DNA of 64,000 nucleotides from Rhizobium herbae (GTDB lineage Bacteria; Pseudomonadota; Alphaproteobacteria; Rhizobiales; Rhizobiaceae). The position numbers and the translations under genes are program-made. The stretch covers positions 558,001-622,000 of the forward strand of contig NZ_JAGGJV010000002.1 of assembly GCF_017873135.1 (NCBI RefSeq). Direction: 5' to 3'. The notes beneath the pieces were generated by a model that was given only the letters and a program-made list of their open reading frames with translations, was not told the origin of the DNA and did no database searches. Positions within the stretch are counted from its first letter, which is position 1, and each line of letters starts with the position of its first letter. Below, piece by piece: positions 8,388 to 15,862 of the stretch.

Positions 8388-9194
8388 TCACGCCACCGCC
8401 GCGTCCCTGACCGCAATCTCGTAATCCTCCGTGTGCACGAGAATGCCCGTATCGGTCATAACAGCGATGCCGTAGGCGGAGGGTTCGTCGACGGAGAGAG
8501 AGGCATCCGGAGAATCGAACGGCATGGGCTGCTGGTGCACGGGGCTTTTGAAGACGGAGAAGGGGACACCGCGGCTGGACCCGGAAATCGTCCGGTGCAC
8601 ATGGCCGGCGAAGATATGCAGAACATTGCCCTGGCGCTTCACCACATCGTAGAAATCCATTTCGTTGATCAGGCGTATCATGTCCATGCCGGTAAAGCCG
8701 GTTTCATGCGGCGGATGGTGCATGAACAACAACACCGGCAGGTCGCCGGCGGTCTCCAGCTGACGGTCGAGCCAGGCAAGGCGCTTGGTACAGAGAAAGC
8801 CGGCATGGCTGCGCGGATAGTCGTAGGGCGGCGCAAACAGCGTATCGAGGATGACTGCGCGGCAATCCGGAAAGTCGATGACGTCCTGGATGAAGCCATC
8901 CTCGTCCTGTGCGGCGTTCGGGAAAACGTCGGCAAACGTCTCGCGGTTGTCGTGGTTGCCAATGGTTATGGCGAACGGCGGCACCAGCCTGTCCAGCAGG
9001 CCTTTCAGGCGCTCATAGGAAGCCCGGTCGGCCCGGTGCGCCAGATCGCCCATGACGATCACCCGGTCCGCATCGGCATGATAGCGGTTGACGTGTTCGA
9101 TGCCGGCGGCAAGCCGCTGGAACGGATCGAGGCCGATGATCGTCATGCCCTCTGGCACCATGTGCAGGTCGGTGAAGATGATCAGCTTTGTCAT
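8388..9194 (-). CDS. Metallophosphoesterase (CpdA/GpdQ-like phosphodiesterase)
   Basis: A 268-residue calcineurin-like phosphoesterase. All metal-binding motifs are present: FTDLH near the N terminus, VMGDLAH, the GNHD motif, FMHHPPHE and the terminal AGHVHRT. This is the arrangement of class III cyclic-nucleotide phosphodiesterases (CpdA) and glycerophosphodiesterase GpdQ; the sequence alone does not choose between these substrates. No signal peptide, so cytosolic. ATG 9194 (MTKLI) is used; a TTG at 9203 is an alternative. It is downstream of the biotin-carrier genes on the same strand but about 95 nt away. Confidence 0.88.
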   Translation of the reverse strand: MTKLIIFTDLHMVPEGMTIIGLDPFQRLAAGIEHVNRYHADADRVIVMGDLAHRADRASYERLKGLLDRLVPPFAITIGNHDNRETFADVFPNAAQDEDGFIQDVIDFPDCRAVILDTLFAPPYDYPRSHAGFLCTKRLAWLDRQLETAGDLPVLLFMHHPPHETGFTGMDMIRLINEMDFYDVVKRQGNVLHIFAGHVHRTISGSSRGVPFSVFKSPVHQQPMPFDSPDASLSVDEPSAYGIAVMTDTGILVHTEDYEIAVRDAAVA

Positions 9195-9287
9195 TCTGGA
9201 CAATCCACTCTTTAAAAGAAAACGCTAATGAACACCACCAAGCTGTGGGTCGAGAGCTTGTGGGTCAAGCAACATAATTGGGAGGAT

Positions 9288-9689
9288 TCAATCAGGCGCG
9301 ATTTCAAACAGCGCGTCGCCATAGCCAACGCCCTTGCCTTCGGCGGTGAGGGCGCGGCGGAGGACACAGTCCTTTGCAGTTGCAATGGCGCGTAGCGTCA
9401 TGCCTGTCTTGATATAGGCGACGATCTCGCCCCTGGCAGCCTGTCGCGGCAAGGCGGGCGCGGGCGACGCGCTTGCCGGATGGCTGTGCAGGACGATGCC
9501 GACGGCGGGCGATCGGAGGGTGTCTGATTCCCTTATCCCGGACGATCGTGCAGGTTCGGTAATCGCCGCGGCTTCCACGCTGGAGCCGAGCGTCAAACGA
9601 AGCTGCACGGAACCCTGCTCGTAGTCGAAAGCGGCAATTCCGTACCGTTCCATCAGGGCAGTCAGTTTTTGGATATCTGCGCTGTTCAT
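9288..9689 (-). CDS. Biotin-carrier-like protein lacking the biotinyl lysine
   Basis: A 133-residue paralogue of the BCCP directly upstream. Its N-terminal segment (IQKLTALMERYGIAAFDYEQG) matches the start of AccB-type carriers, followed by an Ala/Pro-rich linker and a short barrel-like domain (ARGEIVAYIKTGMTLRAIATAKDC). The position where a carrier has EAMKM reads YIKTGMTLRA, so there is no standard biotinylation site. ATG 9689 is used; a TTG at 9698 would overlap the BCCP stop codon. Close spacing suggests translational coupling with BCCP. It may be an assembly subunit or a degenerating duplicate; I cannot tell which. Confidence 0.65.
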   Translation of the reverse strand: MNSADIQKLTALMERYGIAAFDYEQGSVQLRLTLGSSVEAAAITEPARSSGIRESDTLRSPAVGIVLHSHPASASPAPALPRQAARGEIVAYIKTGMTLRAIATAKDCVLRRALTAEGKGVGYGDALFEIAPD

Positions 9690-9694
9690 CGGGG

Positions 9695-10141
9695 TCAAGC
9701 CGATGTCTCGAGGGTGAAAAGCGGCATGCCTGCCGTCACCGGGGCGCCGTCCTCAAGGTGGATTGCCGTAACACGCCCGGTGCAATCGGCCTCCACCGGG
9801 TTCATCATCTTCATGGCCTCGATGATGGCGAGCTTGCGGCCGTCCTCGACCCGCTCGCCGATCTCGACGAACGGCGCTTCGCCGGGCATCGGCGAGCGGT
9901 AGAAGGTGCCGGGGAGACCCGCGACGATGATATGCTCCCTTGGTCCGGCTGCCGAGGCGGATGCCGTTGCCCTTGCGGCACTTTCAGTCGATGAAGACGC
10001 AGCGCTGGCCGCGCTGGTTTGGGTCACCTGCGCAACCGTCTTCGAAAGGCGGATACGCGTGCCGTTTTCCGTCAGTTCCAGTTCGTTGACGCTGGAATTC
10101 TCCAGAAGGCGCATCAGCCGTTCGATCAGGTCGAGGTCCAT
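9695..10141 (-). CDS. Biotin carboxyl carrier protein (AccB-like)
   Basis: A 148-residue biotin carrier. It has the N-terminal helical segment MDLDLIERLMRLLENSS, an Ala/Ser-rich flexible linker (about residues 38-68) and a C-terminal biotinyl domain with the canonical EAMKMMNPVEA motif (modified Lys in MKM). It carries carboxyl groups between a biotin carboxylase and a carboxyltransferase. It lies 22 nt after pxpA in the same orientation and opposite pxpBC, so it is probably a dedicated carrier for this locus rather than the housekeeping acetyl-CoA carboxylase subunit. No biotin carboxylase gene accompanies it here. Confidence 0.88.
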   Translation of the reverse strand: MDLDLIERLMRLLENSSVNELELTENGTRIRLSKTVAQVTQTSAASAASSSTESAARATASASAAGPREHIIVAGLPGTFYRSPMPGEAPFVEIGERVEDGRKLAIIEAMKMMNPVEADCTGRVTAIHLEDGAPVTAGMPLFTLETSA

Positions 10142-10163
10142 GAATGTCTCGTTTCAGCCAGGG

Positions 10164-10937
10164 TCAGGAGAGGAAGTTCTTCACCGCGATGCCGTCGGCC
10201 TCGAGGCGCTGGCGAACGGTGGCCGCGATGGTGACGGCGGCGGGCGTGTCGCTGTGAACGCAGATCGAATCGATCGGGGTGGCGATGCTCTTGCCCGTGA
10301 TGGTTTCGATGGCACCAGCGCGGACCATGCGGATGACGCGGGCTGCCGCCTCGTCCGGATCGTGGATCACCGAGCCGGCGATCTTGCGGTCGACGAGATA
10401 ACCTTCTTCCGTATAGGCCCGGTCGGCGAAGATTTCCGATGCCGTCGTCAGTCCCATCTCGTTCGCCTGCCGCTGCTGGTGGCCAAGCGCAATGACGAGG
10501 CAGACGAGCGAGGGATCGACCGCCTTGATGGCGCGGTTGACGGCCATCGCCACCTCGGCGTTCTGCTGGGTCAGGTTGCCGAGCGCGCCATGCGCCTTCA
10601 CATGGGTGATCGGATGGCCTGCATAGGCCGACATCGCCTGCGCCGCGCCGATCTGGTAGGCGACGAGGCGCTCGATCTCGCCGGCGGAAAAGGGAATGTT
10701 GCGGCGGCCGAAGCCCCAGAGGTCGGGAAAGCCGGGATGGGCGCCGACGGCGACGCCGCGCTCCTTCGCCAGCGCAAAGGTTGTCGCCATGATCTCCGGA
10801 TCGCCGCCGTGAAAACCGCAGGCGATATTGGCCGAGGTGACAACCTTCAGGATGGCATCATCGTCGCCCATCCGGTAGGCGCCGAATCCTTCGGCCATGT
10901 CGGAATTGAGGTCGATGCGCAAGGGTTTGGTGTTCAA
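10164..10937 (-). CDS. pxpA: 5-oxoprolinase subunit A (LamB/YcsF family)
   Basis: A 257-residue LamB/YcsF-family protein of normal length, with the signature IDLNSDMAEGFGAYRMGDD at the N terminus, then ANIACGFHGGDP and VGAHPGFPDLWGFGRR. In PxpABC the complex opens 5-oxoproline to glutamate at the expense of ATP; PxpA is the subunit that acts on the substrate ring. Here pxpA heads a minus-strand operon with two biotin-carrier-like genes, while pxpB and pxpC are divergent across a 258-nt gap. Because biotin carriers are present, a related carboxylase activity on another lactam or amide is possible (inference). Confidence 0.88.
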   Translation of the reverse strand: MNTKPLRIDLNSDMAEGFGAYRMGDDDAILKVVTSANIACGFHGGDPEIMATTFALAKERGVAVGAHPGFPDLWGFGRRNIPFSAGEIERLVAYQIGAAQAMSAYAGHPITHVKAHGALGNLTQQNAEVAMAVNRAIKAVDPSLVCLVIALGHQQRQANEMGLTTASEIFADRAYTEEGYLVDRKIAGSVIHDPDEAAARVIRMVRAGAIETITGKSIATPIDSICVHSDTPAAVTIAATVRQRLEADGIAVKNFLS

Positions 10938-11149
10938 GGCTTTTTCCAGCTGTTCGATGGTCGGGTTAGACCGATCCTAGCCTATGTCGAGGATGAGGGA
11001 AATGACAGGATGCGCCTCTCGGTGGTCGAGAAGAGCGGTTGACGGGCTGTGCAGCCTCCGGTCAAATTACCTCGATTTACATGTGAGGCATGGCGGATGA
11101 CGCAGAATCGTCTGTCTGAACCCGATAGTAGCTAGGCAAGACCATAAAG

Positions 11150-11161
11150 CTGATATATCAG
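11150..11161. promoter_or_regulatory. Candidate operator in pxpA/pxpB divergent region
   Basis: CTGATATATCAG is a perfect 12-bp palindrome centred in the gap between the divergent pxpA and pxpB operons, 35 nt before the pxpB start codon. An AT-rich palindrome of this size is typical of GntR-family dimers, which often control such catabolic operons. The regulator is not encoded nearby, so this stays a candidate. Confidence 0.4.
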
Positions 11162-11195
11162 ATAGGCGTCGGGTTCGTTCGGTGGATATTCTCAG

Positions 11196-11861
11196 GTGAC
11201 CGAAGTTGTTTCTCCCAGATTGAGCACGGAAGGCGCGGGCGCGATCCTGCTCGACGCTGCCGACACGGTTTTTTCCGACGATATTCAATCGCGGATCTGG
11301 GCCGTGGCGGCGTGGATGCTGAAGGTCGGTGGCGTGGCCGAGACCGTGCCGGGCATGAACAATCTGATGATCGTGTTCGATCCGCTGGCGGTCGCGCCGG
11401 ACGCGATCGAGCACCAGCTTCTTCAAGCCTGGCAGACAGTGGTACCCAATGCCATCGCGGGCCGGGATGTCGACATACCTGTTGTTTACGGCGGAGCTAC
11501 CGGAGAGGACCTTGCTGTGCTCGCAGAGCACGCCGGATTGAGCGTCGATGAGGTGGTGCGCCGGCATTCGGAGGCGGTCTACTCGGTCGCGGCCGTCGGC
11601 GCGATGCCGGGTTTCGTCTACCTCTCCGGGCTTGATCCCGCCCTCGCCATGCCGCGCCGCGCTGTCCCGCGCATGAAGGTCGAGATCGGCTCGGTGATCA
11701 TCGGCGGCGCGCAGGCCGGCATCATGCCCTGCACGGCGCCCTCCGGCTGGCACGTCATCGGCAAGACAAAGGTGCCACTGTTCGACCCGCTGCGCGATCC
11801 GCCGTCCGCCTGCAAGCCGGGCGACCGCATCCGCTTCCGTGTGATCGAGGTTCAGGTATGA
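11196..11861 (+). CDS. pxpB: 5-oxoprolinase subunit B (KipI/allophanate hydrolase subunit 1 family)
   Basis: A 221-residue protein of the KipI family (PF02682). The hallmark runs through AVGAMPGFVYLSGLDPALAMPRR, followed by VEIGSVIIGGAQAGIMP and the terminal SGWHVIGKT. It pairs with PxpC to form the ATP-using carboxyl or phosphoryl transfer part of the complex. The start is GTG at 11196; an ATG-initiated start would remove the conserved N-terminal strand. Its stop overlaps the pxpC start by 4 nt (ATGA), so the two are translationally coupled. Confidence 0.9.
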   Translation: MTEVVSPRLSTEGAGAILLDAADTVFSDDIQSRIWAVAAWMLKVGGVAETVPGMNNLMIVFDPLAVAPDAIEHQLLQAWQTVVPNAIAGRDVDIPVVYGGATGEDLAVLAEHAGLSVDEVVRRHSEAVYSVAAVGAMPGFVYLSGLDPALAMPRRAVPRMKVEIGSVIIGGAQAGIMPCTAPSGWHVIGKTKVPLFDPLRDPPSACKPGDRIRFRVIEVQV

Positions 11862-12835
11862 TCGAGATCCTGTCGACAGGCGCGGTCAATTCCGTGCAGG
11901 ATCTCGGGCGCACCGGCTATCTCGATGCCGGCGTCGGCCGTTCCGGCACGATGGACGCCCCGGCGCTCGAAATCGCCAACCTGATGGTTGGGAACGAGGC
12001 GCGTGCGGCCGGCATCGAGGTGGCGCTGTTTCCCTTCCGGTTGCGGTTCGAGGTTGATACGGTCTTTGCCTTGGCCGGCGCAGATTGCCCGGCAAAGCTT
12101 GATGGCCGGCAGGTCCCCGGCTGGTGGGCGATGAATGCCAAGGCGGGCGAGGTGCTGACGCTCGGCCTGCCGCGCTCGGGTGCCCGCGCCGTCATCGCCT
12201 TCCAGGGCGGTATCGACGTGCCGCTCGTGCTTGGCTCGCGTGCCACCGATCTCAAGAGCGTTTTTGGCGGATTTGAAGGGCGGGGCTTGAACCGAGGTGA
12301 CAGGCTGGCGCTTGCGGGGACGTCTCGCAGAGTGTTGCGGATGGAAGGTGGCTACGGCGCGGATGTATCGGAGCTGCGCGGGCGCCCAGTGGAAAACGAC
12401 GAGGCGATCATCCTGCGTGTCTTGCCGAGCGCCGAATATACCGCCTTCACGGGTGAGGCGATCTCGACATTTCATCAAACCGACTGGCTGATCACCAATG
12501 ACGCCAACCGCATGGGCTATCGCCTGAGCGGGCCGGAACTTTCGCTGACGCGCAAGCTGGAGCTTTTTTCGCATGGTATCATGCCCGGCACGGTGCAGGT
12601 GCCGCCGAACGGCCAGCCGATCATCCAGCTGGCCGAGGCCAATACCTGCGGCGGCTATCCGAAGATCGCCAATGTCATCGAGGCGGACTTGTGGAAACTG
12701 GCGCAGGCGCCGGCGGGTGCGCGGCTGCGTTTTGAAATAACCGATCGCGACACGGCTGTCGCGGCGCTGCGGCAGGAGCGTGCCTTCATGGCCGATCTTG
12801 CTGCTTCTGTAAGCCTGATGCGCGGTTGGATGTGA
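11858..12835 (+). CDS. pxpC: 5-oxoprolinase subunit C / biotin-dependent carboxyltransferase family protein
   Basis: A 325-residue KipA-type protein (PF02626). The N-terminal GAVNSVQDLGRTGYLDAGVGRSG and the following MDAPALEIANLMVGN are family signatures, as is VPPNGQPIIQLAEANTCGGYPKI near the C terminus. In urea carboxylase the same fold forms the carboxyltransferase domain; in PxpABC it works without biotin. Start overlaps the pxpB stop by 4 nt. The proline-racemase-family gene begins 25 nt downstream on the same strand, so the three genes are probably one operon. Confidence 0.9.
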   Translation: MIEILSTGAVNSVQDLGRTGYLDAGVGRSGTMDAPALEIANLMVGNEARAAGIEVALFPFRLRFEVDTVFALAGADCPAKLDGRQVPGWWAMNAKAGEVLTLGLPRSGARAVIAFQGGIDVPLVLGSRATDLKSVFGGFEGRGLNRGDRLALAGTSRRVLRMEGGYGADVSELRGRPVENDEAIILRVLPSAEYTAFTGEAISTFHQTDWLITNDANRMGYRLSGPELSLTRKLELFSHGIMPGTVQVPPNGQPIIQLAEANTCGGYPKIANVIEADLWKLAQAPAGARLRFEITDRDTAVAALRQERAFMADLAASVSLMRGWM

Positions 12836-12860
12836 CCTTTGAAAAAGCGAGAGTGAAACG

Positions 12861-13895
12861 ATGAGATGGAAACGCACGATCCAGTTGCTGGATGTTCATT
12901 GCGAAGGCGAAATCGGCAAGGTCGCCATCGGCGGCGTGCCGAAGATTCCCGGCAATTCGATCGCCGAGCAGCTCAACCATATCAACACCGTAGACGACAG
13001 CCTGCGCCGTTTCCTGTGCCTCGAGCCGCGCGCGGCTTCGATCGGCTCGGTCAACCTCCTGGTTCCGGCCAAGCGTCCCGAGGCCGATTTTGGCTTCATC
13101 ATCCTGCAGGCGGATCAGGCGCATGCCATGTCGGGCTCCAACTCGATCTGCGTGACGACGGCACTGCTCGAATCCGGCATGATCGAGATGAAGGAGCCGG
13201 AAACGGTGGTCATGCTCGATACCGCCGCCGGCCTCGTCAAGGCGACGGCCACCTGCCGTGACGGGCGCTGCGAGCGGGTCAAGCTCACCATGGTGCCGTC
13301 GTTCGTGCATGAGCTGGATGTCGAGGTCGATACGCCGGACTGGGGCCGGATCAAGATGGACCTCTGCTATGGCGGCGTCTTCTATGCGCTGGTCGATGTC
13401 GCGCAGATCGGCACGACGATCGATAAGGCCAATGCGCGAAAGATCGTCGAGGCCGGCATGATGCTGAAGGACCTCGTCAACCGCACCATTCCGATCGTCC
13501 ATCCGGAAATCCCGGAAATCAAGGGTGTCGCCTATGTGATGTTCCGCGATACGGAAGGCGATGGCACGGTGCGCACCTGCACGACGATGTGGCCCGGCCG
13601 GGTCGACCGCTCGCCCTGCGGCACGGGCAGCTCGGCCAATCTGGCGACGCTGCATGCGCGTGGGCTTGCCAAGGTCGGCGACATCTTCAAGTCCCGCTCG
13701 ATCATCGGCTCGGAATTCGAGGTGGGTCTGGAAAGCGTGACGGAAGTCGCCGGCCGCCCGGCGATCATCCCGACCATCTCGGGACGCGGCTGGACCTTCG
13801 GCCTGCATCAGGTGGCGCTCGATCCGTTCGATCCGCTGGCTGATGGGTTTGCGTTGACGGATACATGGGGACCGCAGGCTGGGGAAATTCGCTGA
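12861..13895 (+). CDS. Proline racemase family protein (hydroxyproline epimerase or 3-hydroxyproline dehydratase type)
   Basis: A 344-residue member of the proline racemase superfamily (PF05544), which includes proline racemase, 4-hydroxyproline 2-epimerase and trans-3-hydroxy-L-proline dehydratase. The second catalytic Cys is intact in DRSPCGTGSSA. The first position, normally Cys in MCGHG-type motifs of racemases and epimerases, reads HAMSGSNSIC, with Ser in place of Cys. Ser or Thr here is associated with dehydratase or mixed activity. Last gene of the pxpBC operon; it is followed by a large palindromic repeat. The operon context suggests catabolism of proline-derived cyclic amino acids (inference). 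Confidence 0.85.
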   Translation: MRWKRTIQLLDVHCEGEIGKVAIGGVPKIPGNSIAEQLNHINTVDDSLRRFLCLEPRAASIGSVNLLVPAKRPEADFGFIILQADQAHAMSGSNSICVTTALLESGMIEMKEPETVVMLDTAAGLVKATATCRDGRCERVKLTMVPSFVHELDVEVDTPDWGRIKMDLCYGGVFYALVDVAQIGTTIDKANARKIVEAGMMLKDLVNRTIPIVHPEIPEIKGVAYVMFRDTEGDGTVRTCTTMWPGRVDRSPCGTGSSANLATLHARGLAKVGDIFKSRSIIGSEFEVGLESVTEVAGRPAIIPTISGRGWTFGLHQVALDPFDPLADGFALTDTWGPQAGEIR

Positions 13896-13933
13896 TACGG
13901 TTTCCGTTGGGTCTCCTCGGTTAATTCGAATTC

Positions 13934-14081
13934 TGGAAGCTTACCCCCCTCTGTCGGCGACGCCGACATCTCCCCCTCAAGGGGGGAGATCAGCCACAGG
14001 ACTTTGGGCGCCAGGGAAAAGAACAATCTCCCCCCTTGAGGGGGAGATGTCACGAAGTGACAGAGGGGGGGTAAGCTTCCA
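13934..14081. repeat. Rhizobial-type palindromic intergenic element (class 3)
   Basis: The segment is a near-complete inverted repeat. It opens TGGAAGCTTACCCCCCTCTG and closes with the inverted counterpart ending GGTAAGCTTCCA. Inside, ATCTCCCCCTCAAGGGGGGAG on one side pairs with CTCCCCCCTTGAGGGGGAGAT on the other, and each of these is itself partly self-complementary. Only the variable stretches next to CTGTC differ between arms. It separates the convergent 3' ends of the proline-racemase-family gene and the Sel1 gene, where it could act as a two-way terminator. Confidence 0.8.
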
Positions 14082-14118
14082 CAATCTGCGGAGAATGAGA
14101 GTTCCCCCGAAAGCCGTG

Positions 14119-15009
14119 TCACTTCACACGACCCGCTTTCGGTAAAACAAGGTTTGCCTGCTCGCTCGGCTCTATGCTGGCGGTGGTGGCTGTGTCGATC
14201 TGCGGCGGCGCAATCTTGCTCTGGGCGAAGGCATCGCCCTTCTCGGCGGCCTTCTTGAACATTTCGGTGGCAGCGGCGGCGTCCGCAACCATGCCTTCGC
14301 CGTTCTCCAGCATCAGGCCGAGATTGACCATGGCATCGACATTGCCGCGGTCGGCGGCCAGTTTGTAGAAGCGCGCGGCCCGCTGGTCGTCTTCCGGGAT
14401 CTGCGTGCCTTCGTCCAGCATCACGGCGAGGTTGAAGGCGCCGAGATTGTCCCTGGCGACGGATGCCCGCTCGAACCATTGGGCGGCGAGCTTACCGTTG
14501 GCGGCGGTGCCGACGCCGTCGCGATAGGCGACGCCGAGATTATAGGCGGCGAGGATGTTTCCGGTGGCGGCTGCCTTCTGATAGAGCGCGAATTCGCTTG
14601 CGTGGTCGCCGCGCTCGCCGATCATCACGGCATAGTTCACCATCGCGACCGCATGATTGCCTTCGACCGCCTTTTCAAGCATGGCCATGGCCTGCCCGCG
14701 CTGACCGGCTGCATGGAGCACGCGGGCAAGTTCAAAGGTCTGTCGCGGGCCGCTGCCCTGGTTGTAGGCTTCGCGGCAAGCCGAAAGGGCAATGCCGATG
14801 CGGATGTCTTCGGTTGCCACGGGACGAAAGGCCATGTTGCGTTGCAGGTCGTGTTCGCTGCCGGCTTCGGCGTCGCACTGATCCGCCGGAAGCAGCGGCG
14901 AGGCGGCATGGGCCGAGGGCAGGGCGATTGCCGCGATCGAAAGCAGGCTCACGGCGGTGAGCAGGATTGCGTTGACAACTGAAATGCGCTTGCTGGCTTC
15001 GTTTTTCAT
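14119..15009 (-). CDS. Secreted Sel1-like/tetratricopeptide repeat protein
   Basis: A 296-residue protein with a Sec signal peptide (hydrophobic VNAILLTAVSLLSIAAIALP, cleavage near SAHAAS). At least four Sel1-type helical repeats follow between about residues 100 and 260, recognised by A..YLG/NLGvay-type units: AMVNYAVMIGERG, AAYNLGVAYRDGVG, GAFNLAVMLDEGTQ and AMVNLGLMLENGEG. Such repeats bind proteins or regulate exported factors in the periplasm. It is divergent from the FecR-domain gene, with a 200-nt shared upstream region. Its partner is unknown; the location makes the FecR/cyclase pair a candidate. Confidence 0.85.
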   Translation of the reverse strand: MKNEASKRISVVNAILLTAVSLLSIAAIALPSAHAASPLLPADQCDAEAGSEHDLQRNMAFRPVATEDIRIGIALSACREAYNQGSGPRQTFELARVLHAAGQRGQAMAMLEKAVEGNHAVAMVNYAVMIGERGDHASEFALYQKAAATGNILAAYNLGVAYRDGVGTAANGKLAAQWFERASVARDNLGAFNLAVMLDEGTQIPEDDQRAARFYKLAADRGNVDAMVNLGLMLENGEGMVADAAAATEMFKKAAEKGDAFAQSKIAPPQIDTATTASIEPSEQANLVLPKAGRVK

Positions 15010-15053
15010 GGCGTTCTCCTTCGTGTTTGTGTCACCTTATGGAGCGCGCCGGT

Positions 15054-15083
15054 CAGCGGCTGTTCCTTGGGAAACAGCCGCTG
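15054..15083. other. Strong hairpin between sel1 and fecR genes
   Basis: CAGCGGCTGTT and AACAGCCGCTG form a perfect 11-bp stem with an 8-nt loop. It lies in the divergent promoter region, about 45 nt upstream of the Sel1-protein start and 125 nt upstream of the FecR-protein start. There is no T-tract on either side, so it is more likely an operator or leader structure than a terminator. Confidence 0.45.
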
Positions 15084-15208
15084 ATGCAGCTGGAGGGGAC
15101 AATGAGGACAACACCGGCCAGGGTGGTTTTGGGACAGGCGATTTCCCCGCCCGCTATCCCGGACACTCTTTTTGGAAAACCGGATTGTTTGAACAAGGAG
15201 CAAGGTCA

Positions 15209-15853
15209 ATGACGCGAGATATTTTCCCGATGCGGCACGGCCTGATCGGGCGAAGGACATTCATCGCTGGCTGCGCGCTGATCGCGGGAGGCCTCGCCGC
15301 CATTCCAACGCGGGCGAACACGATCATCGGCAAGGCCTCGGACGTGCGCGGCAAGGTCAACCTCAAGCGGGCGGAAAAGGAAGAGGGTCTGGCGACGGGT
15401 GCCCAGATCATGGACAACGACTATGTCGCGACCGGCAGCAACAGTTTTGCGGATCTGGCGCTTGAAGGCGACACGCGCATCCTGCTCGGCAGCCAGACGG
15501 AGCTTCTGCTCGACAGCTTCATCGCCGGCCAGGGCGGCACGATGGAACTCGGCATGGGCCAGATGGTCTTTGATCGTCCGGAAGGCCTGCCGAAGATCGA
15601 TCTCGCCTTACGCACCACCTTCGGCATGATCGGCGTGCGCGGTACGAAGTTCTTCGCCGGTCCCAACCGTGGCGTCTTTGCCGTCTTCGTCGAACACGGC
15701 CAGGTATCGGTCGATGGCGGCGGCGTGCAGCGGCTGGTGGGCGCCGGCGAAGGCATCGAGATCGCCAAGCCCGGCGATGCGCCGACCGAAACCGTCGTCT
15801 GGAAGGAAGCCCGGATCGTCGAAGCTTACGCCAGCGTCGGCCTGAAGCGCTGA
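15209..15853 (+). CDS. FecR domain-containing protein with Tat-type signal
   Basis: A 214-residue protein. The N terminus carries twin arginines before a hydrophobic stretch (IGRRTFIAGCALIAGGLAA), so export by the Tat pathway is likely. The mature part is a FecR-type beta domain: GKASDVRGKVNLKRA, SFADLALEGDTRILLGSQTEL, then LRTTFGMIGVRGTKFFAG and GVFAVFVEHGQVSV. The start has GGAG 10 nt upstream; the long open frame before it is rejected. It is convergent with the CHASE2 cyclase gene, 9 nt between stops. FecR and CHASE2 domains frequently occur together in bacteria, so the two probably act in one periplasmic sensing system. Confidence 0.88.
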   Translation: MTRDIFPMRHGLIGRRTFIAGCALIAGGLAAIPTRANTIIGKASDVRGKVNLKRAEKEEGLATGAQIMDNDYVATGSNSFADLALEGDTRILLGSQTELLLDSFIAGQGGTMELGMGQMVFDRPEGLPKIDLALRTTFGMIGVRGTKFFAGPNRGVFAVFVEHGQVSVDGGGVQRLVGAGEGIEIAKPGDAPTETVVWKEARIVEAYASVGLKR

Positions 15854-15862
15854 CGTCCTGCC

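Noticed and set aside
3831..14081. Possible CRISPR array from the repeated palindromes
   Set aside because: The three elements differ in sequence, are kilobases apart and have no regular spacers or cas genes.
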